DNA from: Microvirga sp. | GTDB lineage: Bacteria; Pseudomonadota; Alphaproteobacteria; Rhizobiales; Beijerinckiaceae | Length of the DNA stretch: 32,807 nt | Reading direction: 5' to 3' | Assembly: GCA_031181145.1 (NCBI GenBank) | Contig: JAPSLB010000048.1 | Location: 1-32,807 of the forward strand | In this document: positions 7,134-14,551 of the stretch, in pieces | Numbering within the stretch: position 1 is the stretch's first letter | How the letters are laid out: each line of letters opens with the position of its first letter | Notes under the pieces: generated by a model | Told to the model about the DNA's origin: nothing | The model's input: the letters and a program-made list of their open reading frames with translations, nothing else | Databases searched by the model: none | Made by a program: the position numbers and the translations under genes

Positions 7134-7808
7134 TTAGAGGAGCCTCTCCAGGGTGTCGACGACGGCGCGAGGCGCAAGGTCCTCGTACTCGTCCGGTAGA
7201 CCGAGCCGGTTCACCCAGATGGCCGTGAAGCCGAATGCCGCCGCACCCGCGACATCCCACCGGTTCGAGGAAACGAAGACGATCTCGTCCTCGTTGAGGG
7301 ACAGCTCTTCGATCGCCAGCTGATAGGCGTCCGGGCTCGTCTTGAAGACCTTGGCGGCATCGACCGAGAGAACCGCATCGAAGCTGCCCGCGAGATCGGC
7401 CGAGTTCACGGCGGCACTGAGCATGCCGGGATCGCCGTTCGACAGAATGGCCGTGCGCAGGCCCCTGGCCCGGATGCCCTGGAGCGCCGTCCGCACATCC
7501 GGATAGGCGTCGAGGCTGCGATAGGCATCGAGCAGGAGCGGACGGACGGAGTAATCCGCACCCGGACAGCGGGCGAAGGCGTAATCGAGCGCCTGCTCGG
7601 TGAGTGCCCAGAAGGGCCGGTAGCGCCCGGCCAGCGAAAGAACCCAGGAATATTCGAGCTGCTTGGCGCGCCAGATCTCTGACAAGCGCGCCGCCTCCGG
7701 GCCCATCCGTGCCGCATGGCGTGCGACGGCGGAATGCACGTCGAACAAAGTACCGTAAGCGTCGAAGACGACCGCTTTCGTATCGGCCGGAAAGAGAGGA
7801 GGCGACAT
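7134..7808 (-). CDS. Haloacid dehalogenase, type II (L-2-haloacid dehalogenase family)
   Basis: This encodes 224 residues, the usual size for the type II family. The HAD nucleophile is D16 in VVFDAYGTLFD. Motif II is SNG at S123-N124, the conserved lysine is K156 (KVFKTSPDAY), and motif III is SSNRWDVAGA (S180-D185), the pattern special to L-2-haloacid dehalogenases. The family converts L-2-halo acids to D-2-hydroxy acids through an aspartyl-ester intermediate; many chromosomal members have untested natural substrates. GGGAG precedes the ATG at 7808. The gene diverges from the aminotransferase and its 3' end abuts repeat copy A. No transporter or regulator for halo acids is nearby, so dedicated haloacid use is not suggested by context. 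Confidence 0.9.
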   Translation of the reverse strand: MSPPLFPADTKAVVFDAYGTLFDVHSAVARHAARMGPEAARLSEIWRAKQLEYSWVLSLAGRYRPFWALTEQALDYAFARCPGADYSVRPLLLDAYRSLDAYPDVRTALQGIRARGLRTAILSNGDPGMLSAAVNSADLAGSFDAVLSVDAAKVFKTSPDAYQLAIEELSLNEDEIVFVSSNRWDVAGAAAFGFTAIWVNRLGLPDEYEDLAPRAVVDTLERLL

Positions 7809-7973
7809 GCTCCCGGTCCTTGGTTTGGAGGAAGGGTGGCTGTTCAGGAATGATCATCCCCTCTCATGCGTCTCATCACAAGACTTTATCTTGTCCAAGT
7901 TCCCCAGGCGATTGACGGGGATGGCGCAAAAGGATTCGATAGGGCAGGCATTCTGACCCAAAGGACGACACAA

Positions 7974-8849
7974 GTGGCTTGGTATTCGCAGACCTGGAAC
8001 TGGTTCAACGGCGCATGGCATGAGGGGAACCCGCCCCTGATCGGACCCCGCTCCCATGTCTCTTGGCTCGGCTCCTCGGTGTTCGACGGGGCGCGCGTGT
8101 TCGAGGGCGTCATGCCCGACATCGACCTGCACTGCGCCCGTGTGAACCGCTCGGCCGTCACCATCGGTCTGAAGCCGACCATGGATCCGCAAGCCATCGT
8201 GGAGCTGGTGCGCGAGGGCGTGAAGAAGTTCGCCCCTGGCACGGCGCTTTATGTGAAGCCCATGTATTGGGGCGAGGCCGAGGGCCTGGCCACCATCGCG
8301 CCGGATCCGGAATCGACCCAGTTCTGCCTCTCCCTCTTCGAGGCGCCCATGCCGGTGCCGGGCGGCATGTCGGTGATGAAGTCGAGCTTCCGCCGCCCGA
8401 CCCTGGAATCCATGCCCACCGATTCCAAGGCGGGCGCCCTCTATCCGAACAACGCCCGCGTGATCCGCGAGGCGAAGGAGAAGGGATTCGACAACGCCCT
8501 GGTCCTCGATGCGCTCGGCAATGTGGCCGAGACCGGCACGACCAACATCTTCATGGCGAAGGACGGCGTGGTCTATACTCCTTTCCCTAATGGTACTTTC
8601 CTCAACGGCATCACTCGCCAGCGCGTGATCCAGCTCCTGCGCGACGACGGCGTGACGGTCGTCGAAGCCACGCTCCGTTACGAGGATTTCACGACAGCCG
8701 ACGAAATCTTCACCTCGGGCAACTATTCCAAGGTGATGCCGGTGCTGCGCATCGACAGCCGGGACCTCCAGCCCGGCCCGTTCTATCGCCGCGCCCGCGA
8801 GCTCTACTGGGCCTTTGCCCATTCGCAGCCGGTGACCAGGGCGGCTTGA
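7974..8849 (+). CDS. ilvE: Class IV aminotransferase, probably branched-chain amino acid aminotransferase
   Basis: This encodes 291 residues from a GTG start at 7974, chosen because AAAGGAC lies about seven bases upstream and the protein then begins (M)AWYSQTWNWFNGAWHEGN; the frame is open to 7866 but the extra residues do not look conserved. PLP binds K152 in DSKAGALYPNNAR. The phosphate and ring contacts include the E in NVAETGTTNIF and the glycine/threonine turn FLNGITRQRV, all class IV features. The enzyme swaps the amino group between glutamate and leucine, isoleucine or valine. D-amino-acid transaminase and aminodeoxychorismate lyase share the fold, so the substrate is likely rather than proven. 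A strong terminator (8970-8996) follows about 120 bases after the stop. The gene is transcribed alone. Confidence 0.85.
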   Translation: MAWYSQTWNWFNGAWHEGNPPLIGPRSHVSWLGSSVFDGARVFEGVMPDIDLHCARVNRSAVTIGLKPTMDPQAIVELVREGVKKFAPGTALYVKPMYWGEAEGLATIAPDPESTQFCLSLFEAPMPVPGGMSVMKSSFRRPTLESMPTDSKAGALYPNNARVIREAKEKGFDNALVLDALGNVAETGTTNIFMAKDGVVYTPFPNGTFLNGITRQRVIQLLRDDGVTVVEATLRYEDFTTADEIFTSGNYSKVMPVLRIDSRDLQPGPFYRRARELYWAFAHSQPVTRAA

Positions 8850-8881
8850 GGCATCCTGGTCGGACGAGCGCCGCGAGCCTC

Positions 8882-8917
8882 GTCATCGGGATCACCGGCA
8901 CAAGGCCGGTGACGACA
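8882..8917. repeat. Isolated half-copy of the intergenic repeat, copy E (inverted)
   Basis: TCACCGGC - ACAAG - GCCGGTGA forms a perfect 8-bp hairpin at 8892-8912. Read on the minus strand it matches the left arm of copy A, including the CTTGT loop and the flanking CGTC and CCCGATGA. The right arm is absent, so half elements can exist alone and in either orientation. Confidence 0.75.
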
Positions 8918-8969
8918 TGCGAGGGGCTTCGCAAGGGGGAGGGCTGTCCCGCCCTTTCAAGGATTTGTG

Positions 8970-8996
8970 AACCGGGGCCGAGCGGCCCCGGTTTTT
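8970..8996 (+). terminator. Rho-independent terminator after the aminotransferase
   Basis: A perfect 10-bp stem, AACCGGGGCC (8970-8979) with GGCCCCGGTT (8984-8993), has a four-base loop (GAGC) and runs into a T5 tract. It is the natural end for the aminotransferase transcript and lies about 50 bases before the DUF1194 gene. Confidence 0.85.
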
Positions 8997-9042
8997 CATT
9001 GCCCTAAATGGCTCCGGAATCGTGCCCTTGCCGGAGCCCCCG

Positions 9043-9777
9043 ATGCGCCCCATCCTGACCAGCCTTATCTCTCTTGGCCTGCTGACGCTTGGCCTGCTGA
9101 CGGCACCGGCCTTCGCCGAGCCTGTCGATCTCGAACTCGTCTTCGCCGCCGACGGCTCGGGCTCCATCGACGATGACGAACTGCGCCTGCAACGGAAGGG
9201 CTGGGCCGATGCCCTCATGAGCCCGGACGTGCTGGCGGGCATCGAGGATGGTCCCACGGGGGCGATTGCGGTGGCCTTCATGGAATGGGGCGGCCCGAGC
9301 TCCCAGGTGCTGATCGTGGACTGGCATGTGATCCGCGACGAGGCGAGCGCGAAAGTCTTTGCCGACAAACTCATGAGCGCGCCGCGCGGAGCCACCGGCT
9401 ACAATTCCATCTCCAACGCCATCGATTTCTCCGTACGCCTCGTGGAGGAGAACGCTTACGAGGGCACGCGGAAGGTGATCGACGTCTCGGGCGACGGGCC
9501 GAACATGAACGGCAGGCCCCTGGAGCAGGCGCGCGCCGATGCGCTCGCCAAGGGGTTCACCATCAATGCCCTCGCCATCCGCCGCCCGGGCAGCGGACGT
9601 CCCGGCGGGCCCGGCGGCATGCCGCTGGAGGATTACTACGCCCAGAGCGTCATCGGCGGGCCGGGGGCCTTCGTGGAAATCGCGGACGAGACGCGGCCCT
9701 TCGCCGTGGCGGCACGGCGCAAGCTCCTGACGGAGATCGCAGGGAGCGGCGGCGCGACACGCCATGCGAGCCGCTGA
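9043..9777 (+). CDS. Secreted DUF1194 protein with a von Willebrand factor A-like domain
   Basis: This encodes 244 residues. ATG at 9043 is preferred because GGAG lies eight bases upstream and it gives a clean signal peptide (MRPILTS, hydrophobic core, cleavage after AFA at residue 25). The mature protein opens with VDLELVFAADGSGSI, in which D38, S40 and S42 form the metal-ion-dependent adhesion site of vWA folds. GATGYNSISNAIDFS supplies the later threonine-type contact and KVIDVSGDGPNMNG the third loop. This layout is that of DUF1194. Such proteins are periplasmic or secreted and probably bind a ligand through a divalent cation; the partner is unknown. No MoxR-type ATPase, common beside other vWA proteins, is adjacent. 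The gene sits between the strong terminator and a cyclase gene. Confidence 0.85.
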   Translation: MRPILTSLISLGLLTLGLLTAPAFAEPVDLELVFAADGSGSIDDDELRLQRKGWADALMSPDVLAGIEDGPTGAIAVAFMEWGGPSSQVLIVDWHVIRDEASAKVFADKLMSAPRGATGYNSISNAIDFSVRLVEENAYEGTRKVIDVSGDGPNMNGRPLEQARADALAKGFTINALAIRRPGSGRPGGPGGMPLEDYYAQSVIGGPGAFVEIADETRPFAVAARRKLLTEIAGSGGATRHASR

Positions 9778-9829
9778 ATTCCTCGCAACGGCAGGAGAGA
9801 CATCTCGTCGGAGATGTTAGGCTGCGCTC

Positions 9830-11014
9830 ATGTCGAATCTCGAAAGCTGGATCATCGAGCAGGGCTTCAAAGGCTCCACCGTGGGTGCCCTCCTGACGGG
9901 TTGCGCCGAAAGACTGCTCGGGGAGGGCATACCCTTGCTCCGGGCCTATATGGCCCTGCCGACGGTCAACCCGACTTTTCGCGTCTATAATCATGTCTGG
10001 ACCCGCAGAGGAGGCATCCTGGTCCAAGGGGTGTCGCATGAGCGCAACGAAGGTGCGTTCGAGATCAGCCCTTTCGGGGCCATGCTGCGGATCGGAGTGA
10101 CCGAGCAGCACTGGCGGCTCGACGATGCCGATCCGCAGCCCTTCGAAGTCTTCGGCGATGTGAGGCGCGAGGGCGGCACGGATTACCTTGCGCGCCTGAT
10201 CAGTTTCGAGAACGAGACGGCTCCCGATCTTCGGGGCGTCGCCATCTCGTTCTCCAGCGATCGCGCAGGCGGCTTCCTGCCGGCTGAAATCGCCCGCATC
10301 GATGCCGTTCTGCCGCTGTTGGCGTTGGCCGCTTACCGCATCTGCCTGCTCAACCTGGCCGTCGACATGCTCGACACGTATGTCGGCCTATCGGCGGGGC
10401 GCCGGGTCCTCAGCGGCGAAATCCGGCGCGGCTCCGGAACGACACTCACGGCAGCCTTGTTCTTTGCCGATCTGAGGGGTTTCACGGCCCTTGCCGATAC
10501 AGCCGGAATGGATCTGATCGCCCGGCTCGACCGACATCTGGAAGCGATGGTGGAGCCCGTTGCGGAGCAGGGTGGCGAGGTTCTCAAATTCCTGGGCGAC
10601 GGCGTTCTCGCCGTCTTTCCCATCACGGCGGAGCGCACCCGGCAGGAGGCCTGCGCGGCTGCCATCCGCGCGGCGCAAACGGCCCTTCGACGGAATGCCG
10701 CCGTCAATCGCCTTCCTGGCCATGAGACACCGCTCGATCTCGACATCGCCCTCCATTGCGGGGATGTCTTCTACGGCAACATCGGGGCTGCGGGCCGGCT
10801 CGATTTCACCGTGATCGGCCCCGCGGTGAACGAGGCAAGCCGCATGGAGGCTCTCTGCCAGCCTCTGGGCTGTTCCGTGATCATGTCGGAGAGCGTCGCA
10901 TCGGTCAGCCCTGTTCCCGTCCGGTCCGTCGGCCCTCACCGGCTGCGGGGTCTTTCGGGGGAGCGTGAGCTGTTCACCCTGTCCTTCAGCGGCGCGCCAG
11001 CCTCACACCCATGA
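9830..11014 (+). CDS. Class III adenylate/guanylate cyclase with an N-terminal regulatory domain
   Basis: This encodes 394 residues. The catalytic domain spans about 205-385. The two metal aspartates are D214 (FFADLRGF) and D257 (FLGDGVLAVF), 43 residues apart as is usual. The lysine of EVLKFLGDG and the aspartate of LDFTVIG are candidate purine-selecting residues, suggesting ATP rather than GTP. The transition-state Asn and Arg are in PAVNEASRME. The key residues are therefore all present. The N-terminal 200 residues lack a recognised sensor motif and have no membrane segment except a mildly hydrophobic stretch near 160-180. This N-terminal type is common in rhizobial cyclases of unknown input. 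The gene overlaps the 3' end of murJ by 29 bases, tail to tail. A second cyclase lies 3.5 kb away. Confidence 0.92.
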   Translation: MSNLESWIIEQGFKGSTVGALLTGCAERLLGEGIPLLRAYMALPTVNPTFRVYNHVWTRRGGILVQGVSHERNEGAFEISPFGAMLRIGVTEQHWRLDDADPQPFEVFGDVRREGGTDYLARLISFENETAPDLRGVAISFSSDRAGGFLPAEIARIDAVLPLLALAAYRICLLNLAVDMLDTYVGLSAGRRVLSGEIRRGSGTTLTAALFFADLRGFTALADTAGMDLIARLDRHLEAMVEPVAEQGGEVLKFLGDGVLAVFPITAERTRQEACAAAIRAAQTALRRNAAVNRLPGHETPLDLDIALHCGDVFYGNIGAAGRLDFTVIGPAVNEASRMEALCQPLGCSVIMSESVASVSPVPVRSVGPHRLRGLSGERELFTLSFSGAPASHP

Positions 11015-12512
11015 TCTTCATTCCGGCCAGCAGCACGCCCCCGTAGACCAGCGCGCCGGCGATGCCGAGCACACCCAGCAGGGCCTCGCTGCGCCAGACC
11101 GGGAGGAGGGCCGTCCAGCGCTCCAGATGGGGCGGAGCGAACCACGCGAAGGTCGCCAGGAGCATGCCCGCCACCGCAATGGCCAGGCATGCCTTGCCGA
11201 GGGAGCGGTTCGGGGCCGTCCATCCGCGCCGGTAGGCGAGCACGAAGAGGAGGATGAGGTTGACCCACACGCCGATGGCCGTGCCGAGGGCGAGACCCAC
11301 CACTCCGTAGGTCTCCATCAGCAGGATCTTCACGAGAATGTTGACGCCTACCGCCGTGAGCGACGCGATGAGCGGCGTGGCGGTGTCGGAGCGGGCATAG
11401 AAGCTCGAGACGGCGGAGCGGATGAGCACGGCGGCCGGAAGGCCCAACCCGTAGGCCGCCAAGACCGCGCCCGAGCGCCGGGCCGCCTCGGCATCGAACG
11501 CGCCGCGCTGGAAGAGCGCCGACATGATGAGATCCGGCATCACCAGAAAGGCCACCAGGAAGGGCGCGGCCAGGGCGAGCGTCAGGCCGATCGTCCGGTT
11601 CTGCGCGGCATAGGCGCTCGTCTCGTCTCCAGCGGCGATGCGGCGGCTCATCTCCGGCAGCAGGACGGTGCCGGCCGCGATGCCGATCACGCCGAGGGGC
11701 AGCTGATAGAGGCGGTCTGCATAGTAGAGGGAGGACACGGCGCCCGTGGGCAGGAACGAGGCGATGATCGTATCCGCGAAGATGGCGAGCTGCACGCCTG
11801 CGGAGCCGATCACGGCGGGGCCGAGCGCCTTGAAGAAGGTCTTCATCGGCAGGTCCATGCGCGGGCGCTCGATGCCGGGCGATGCGACGGCACGCTTCGT
11901 CTCCCACCACACGAGCACGAGCTGCAAGACGCCGGAAATCGTCACGCCCCAGGCCGCGGCATAGCCCACGTTCGGGAACAGGTACACGACCGCAAGCGCC
12001 ACGATTATTGCCACGTTCAGCAGGACGGGCGCCGCCGCAGGAGCCCAGAAACGATCATGGGCGTTCAGGATCGCCGAATAGATGGTGACGATCGTGATCA
12101 GCAGGAGATACGGGAAGGTGATCCGCGTCAGCGAGACGGCGAGATCGAACTTGACCGGATCGTCCGAGAAGCCCGGAGCGAGAAACCGCACGACGCTCGG
12201 CATGGCCAGGAAGGCCGCGACCAGAAGGGCGATCTGCACGATCAGCATCAACGTCACGACGCGGCTGGCAAACGACTTTGCGGCGTTCTCTCCCCCGGTC
12301 TCCAGCACCCGCGCATAGGTGGGCAGGAAGGCGTTGTTGAAGGCGCCTTCGCCGAAGATGGCGCGGAAGTGGTTGGGGATGCGGAAGGCCACGAAGAACG
12401 CATCGGCCACCGGGCCGACGCCCATGACGGCGGCGATCACCACGTCGCGGATGAATCCCGTGAGGCGCGAGACCAGCGTCCAGCCGCCGACGGAAAGGAT
12501 CTTCTTGAACAT
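10986..12512 (-). CDS. murJ: Lipid II flippase MurJ (MviN)
   Basis: This encodes 508 residues with about 14 hydrophobic segments, the MurJ layout. The opening MFKKILSVGGWTLVSRLTG places R16 and R22 where the essential cavity arginines of E. coli MurJ (R18, R24) lie, and ADAFFVAFRIPNHFRAIFGE is the family signature with the third cavity arginine. MurJ moves undecaprenyl-linked peptidoglycan precursor across the inner membrane and is normally essential. The start is ATG at 12512, three bases after the stop of the glycosyltransferase gene, so the two are co-transcribed and probably coupled; no strong Shine-Dalgarno is seen. The 3' end overlaps the convergent cyclase gene by 29 bases. Confidence 0.95.
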   Translation of the reverse strand: MFKKILSVGGWTLVSRLTGFIRDVVIAAVMGVGPVADAFFVAFRIPNHFRAIFGEGAFNNAFLPTYARVLETGGENAAKSFASRVVTLMLIVQIALLVAAFLAMPSVVRFLAPGFSDDPVKFDLAVSLTRITFPYLLLITIVTIYSAILNAHDRFWAPAAAPVLLNVAIIVALAVVYLFPNVGYAAAWGVTISGVLQLVLVWWETKRAVASPGIERPRMDLPMKTFFKALGPAVIGSAGVQLAIFADTIIASFLPTGAVSSLYYADRLYQLPLGVIGIAAGTVLLPEMSRRIAAGDETSAYAAQNRTIGLTLALAAPFLVAFLVMPDLIMSALFQRGAFDAEAARRSGAVLAAYGLGLPAAVLIRSAVSSFYARSDTATPLIASLTAVGVNILVKILLMETYGVVGLALGTAIGVWVNLILLFVLAYRRGWTAPNRSLGKACLAIAVAGMLLATFAWFAPPHLERWTALLPVWRSEALLGVLGIAGALVYGGVLLAGMKIMGVRLARR

Positions 12513-12515
12513 CGG

Positions 12516-13502
12516 TCAGGCCCGGCGTTGCTGATAGCTTTCGGGAACGAGGCTGTTCGAGACTTCGGCTGCGCCGCCGATCCGCTCGGCGACCACATAG
12601 AGCGGCCGCCGTTTCACCTCCGCGAAGATACGGCCCACATATTCGCCGATGATGCCGAGAGACATCAACTGGATGCCGGAGAAAAACATGATCGACACGA
12701 TCAGGCTCGGGAAGCCCGGGAGATCGGAGCCGAACAGAAGCGTCCTGATCAGGAAGTAGAGCGCGGTCGCAATCGAGAAGAACGAGATCAGGAAGCCGAG
12801 ATAGGTCCAGATCCGGAGGGGCACCGTGGAGAAGGCCGCGATGCCGTCGAAGGCGAAACGGAAGAGCTTACGGAAGCTCCATTTGGACGCGCCGAAGCGG
12901 CGCTCCTCCACCACGAAGGGCACGCCGGTGCTCTTGAACCCGATCCAGGCATAGAGCCCCTTCGAGAAGCGTGCCTTCTCGCCCATCGTGCGCAGCACCT
13001 CGACCCCCTTGCGGTCGATGAGGCGGAAATCGCCAGCGCCCTCGGGAAGGCCGATCTCGCCGAAACGCGCGAAGAGGCGGTAGAACAGATGAGCGAAGCC
13101 GCGCTTCACCCTCGTCTCGTCGGAGCGGTCGGTGCGCTGTCCGTAGACCATGTCGTAGCCCTGCCGCCATCGCTCCACGAAGGCTTCGATCATCTCCGGC
13201 GGGTGCTGCAGGTCCGCGTCCATGATCACCACCGCGCTGCCCCGCGCGTGGTCGAGGCCGGCCGCGATGGCGATCTCCTTGCCGAAGTTGCGGCTGAACG
13301 AGATGGCTCCGACCCGGGGCTCCATCCGGCTTAAGGAGCGGATGACGTCCAGAGTATCGTCCCGGCTGCCGTCGTCGACGAACACCGCTTCCCAGGAAAG
13401 GCCGGTGCGCTCGAGCACCGGAAACAGGCGCTCGCAGAGCGGCCCGATATTGGCGCTTTCGTTATGGACGGGAATGATGACGCTGAGCTTGGGCGACGCC
13501 AC
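12516..13502 (-). CDS. Family 2 glycosyltransferase of the ArnC/DPM (polyprenyl-phosphate) type
   Basis: This encodes 328 residues from a GTG start at 13502, with GAGGG about ten bases upstream. The GT-A domain opens KLSVIIPVHNES, has FVDDGSRDDT near 42-50 and the metal-binding DADLQHPPE with D95 and D97, then the RNFGKEIAIAAGLDHARG block. Two membrane helices follow near 230-255 and 265-290. This order is that of enzymes moving a sugar from a nucleotide sugar to undecaprenyl or dolichyl phosphate (ArnC, GtrB, FlmF2). The active site faces the cytoplasm. The gene is first in an operon with murJ, three bases apart, and diverges from a YdjC-type deacetylase 94 bases away. The sugar cannot be read from the sequence. 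Confidence 0.9.
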   Translation of the reverse strand: MASPKLSVIIPVHNESANIGPLCERLFPVLERTGLSWEAVFVDDGSRDDTLDVIRSLSRMEPRVGAISFSRNFGKEIAIAAGLDHARGSAVVIMDADLQHPPEMIEAFVERWRQGYDMVYGQRTDRSDETRVKRGFAHLFYRLFARFGEIGLPEGAGDFRLIDRKGVEVLRTMGEKARFSKGLYAWIGFKSTGVPFVVEERRFGASKWSFRKLFRFAFDGIAAFSTVPLRIWTYLGFLISFFSIATALYFLIRTLLFGSDLPGFPSLIVSIMFFSGIQLMSLGIIGEYVGRIFAEVKRRPLYVVAERIGGAAEVSNSLVPESYQQRRA

Positions 13503-13596
13503 GGTTTTGAACCCTCATGACCGCGCGCATCAAGAGCCGAGTTTGCAGCTTTGCTCAAGAGGGGTAGGGTGCGGCAAAGCCGATTTCAGGACTTCC

Positions 13597-14442
13597 ATGA
13601 CCTCATTCCGCACCGCCATTCTTTGCGCCGACGATTATGGCCTCAGCGACGGTGTGAGCCGGGGGATCGCGGAACTGGCGGAAATGGGGCGATTGTCGGC
13701 CACGGGGGCCATGACCAACATGCCCGCCTGGCGGCGCACCGCGCCCGATCTGAAGCCGCTGCGGAGGCGGATCGGGATCGGCCTTCATCTCAACCTCACG
13801 ACCGGGGCGCCCTTGGCGAACATGCCACGGCTTGCTCCCACGGGGCGCCTACCGCCCCTCAGGGAGCTAGTGGCCGAAGCCTTCCGGAGACGGTTGGACT
13901 GGGACGAGATCATGGGCGAGATCGCCCGTCAGCTCGACGCCTTCCAGGATGCTCATGGCGAAGCGCCGTCCTTCATCGACGGGCATCAGCACGTGCACGT
14001 GCTGCCCGGGGTGAGGGGGGCTCTGCTCCAGGTGCTCCGGCAGAGGGGCTATGCCGGGCGCGTCTGGCTGCGCGATCCCGCCGACGGCACAGTCTCGATC
14101 CTGCGCCGTCCCATCGGGCGCGGGAAAGCGCTCGCTGTCGGAGCCTTTGCGCGGGGCTTCGCCCGGCAGGCTCATGCGGCGGGCTTCGTCACGAACCGGG
14201 GCTTCTCCGGTTTTGCGCCATTCGATCTGTCCGTGCCTGCCCACCGGATTTTCGAAGCCGCGTTCTCGAATCTGGGCCGGGTCCCGCTCGTCATGTGCCA
14301 CCCCGGCTACGGGGACGATGAGCTGCGCGGGCTCGATCCGGCCGTGGAAAGCCGGGTGGCGGAGCTTGAGTACTTGAAGTCCGATTCATTCGGCGAACTC
14401 CTGGAGGCACGGAGGATCAGGTTGGTTCCTGGTGTTCCCTGA
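13597..14442 (+). CDS. YdjC/ChbG/HpnK family carbohydrate deacetylase
   Basis: This encodes 281 residues from ATG at 13597; the open frame extends further upstream but that part overlaps the glycosyltransferase gene antisense and is unlike the family. Metal and catalytic residues are visible: D12-D13 in CADDYGLSDG, H64 in GIGLHLNLTTG and the GHQHVHVLPG cluster (H130, H132, H134). The family removes acetyl groups from sugars, for example chitobiose (ChbG), polyprenyl-phosphate GalNAc (NaxD) or hopanoid-linked glucosamine (HpnK). No hopanoid genes are in the window, so the HpnK label is weak. The divergent neighbour is an ArnC-like glycosyltransferase, which points to a lipid-linked sugar. The 94-base divergent gap presumably holds both promoters. 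Confidence 0.88.
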   Translation: MTSFRTAILCADDYGLSDGVSRGIAELAEMGRLSATGAMTNMPAWRRTAPDLKPLRRRIGIGLHLNLTTGAPLANMPRLAPTGRLPPLRELVAEAFRRRLDWDEIMGEIARQLDAFQDAHGEAPSFIDGHQHVHVLPGVRGALLQVLRQRGYAGRVWLRDPADGTVSILRRPIGRGKALAVGAFARGFARQAHAAGFVTNRGFSGFAPFDLSVPAHRIFEAAFSNLGRVPLVMCHPGYGDDELRGLDPAVESRVAELEYLKSDSFGELLEARRIRLVPGVP

Positions 14443-14551
14443 ACCATGGAGCCAAGGCCGAATTGCCCTGAAATCCCCCGAAAAGCGCGTATAGTGGGGA
14501 GACGACGCGGCGCAGGCTGATCCGAGGGGCTGGGGCCTAAGGAGCGGGCCG

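Noticed and set aside
10965..13334. A 789-codon open frame on the plus strand, antisense to murJ and the glycosyltransferase
   Set aside because: Its translation is dominated by Arg, His, Glu, Asp and Gly with no domain, as expected from the antisense of GC-rich genes; the minus strand has two well-defined families.
13222..13596. Upstream extension of the deacetylase gene to an in-frame start at 13222
   Set aside because: The extra 125 residues lie antisense to the glycosyltransferase and do not resemble the family; ATG at 13597 gives the expected N-terminus.
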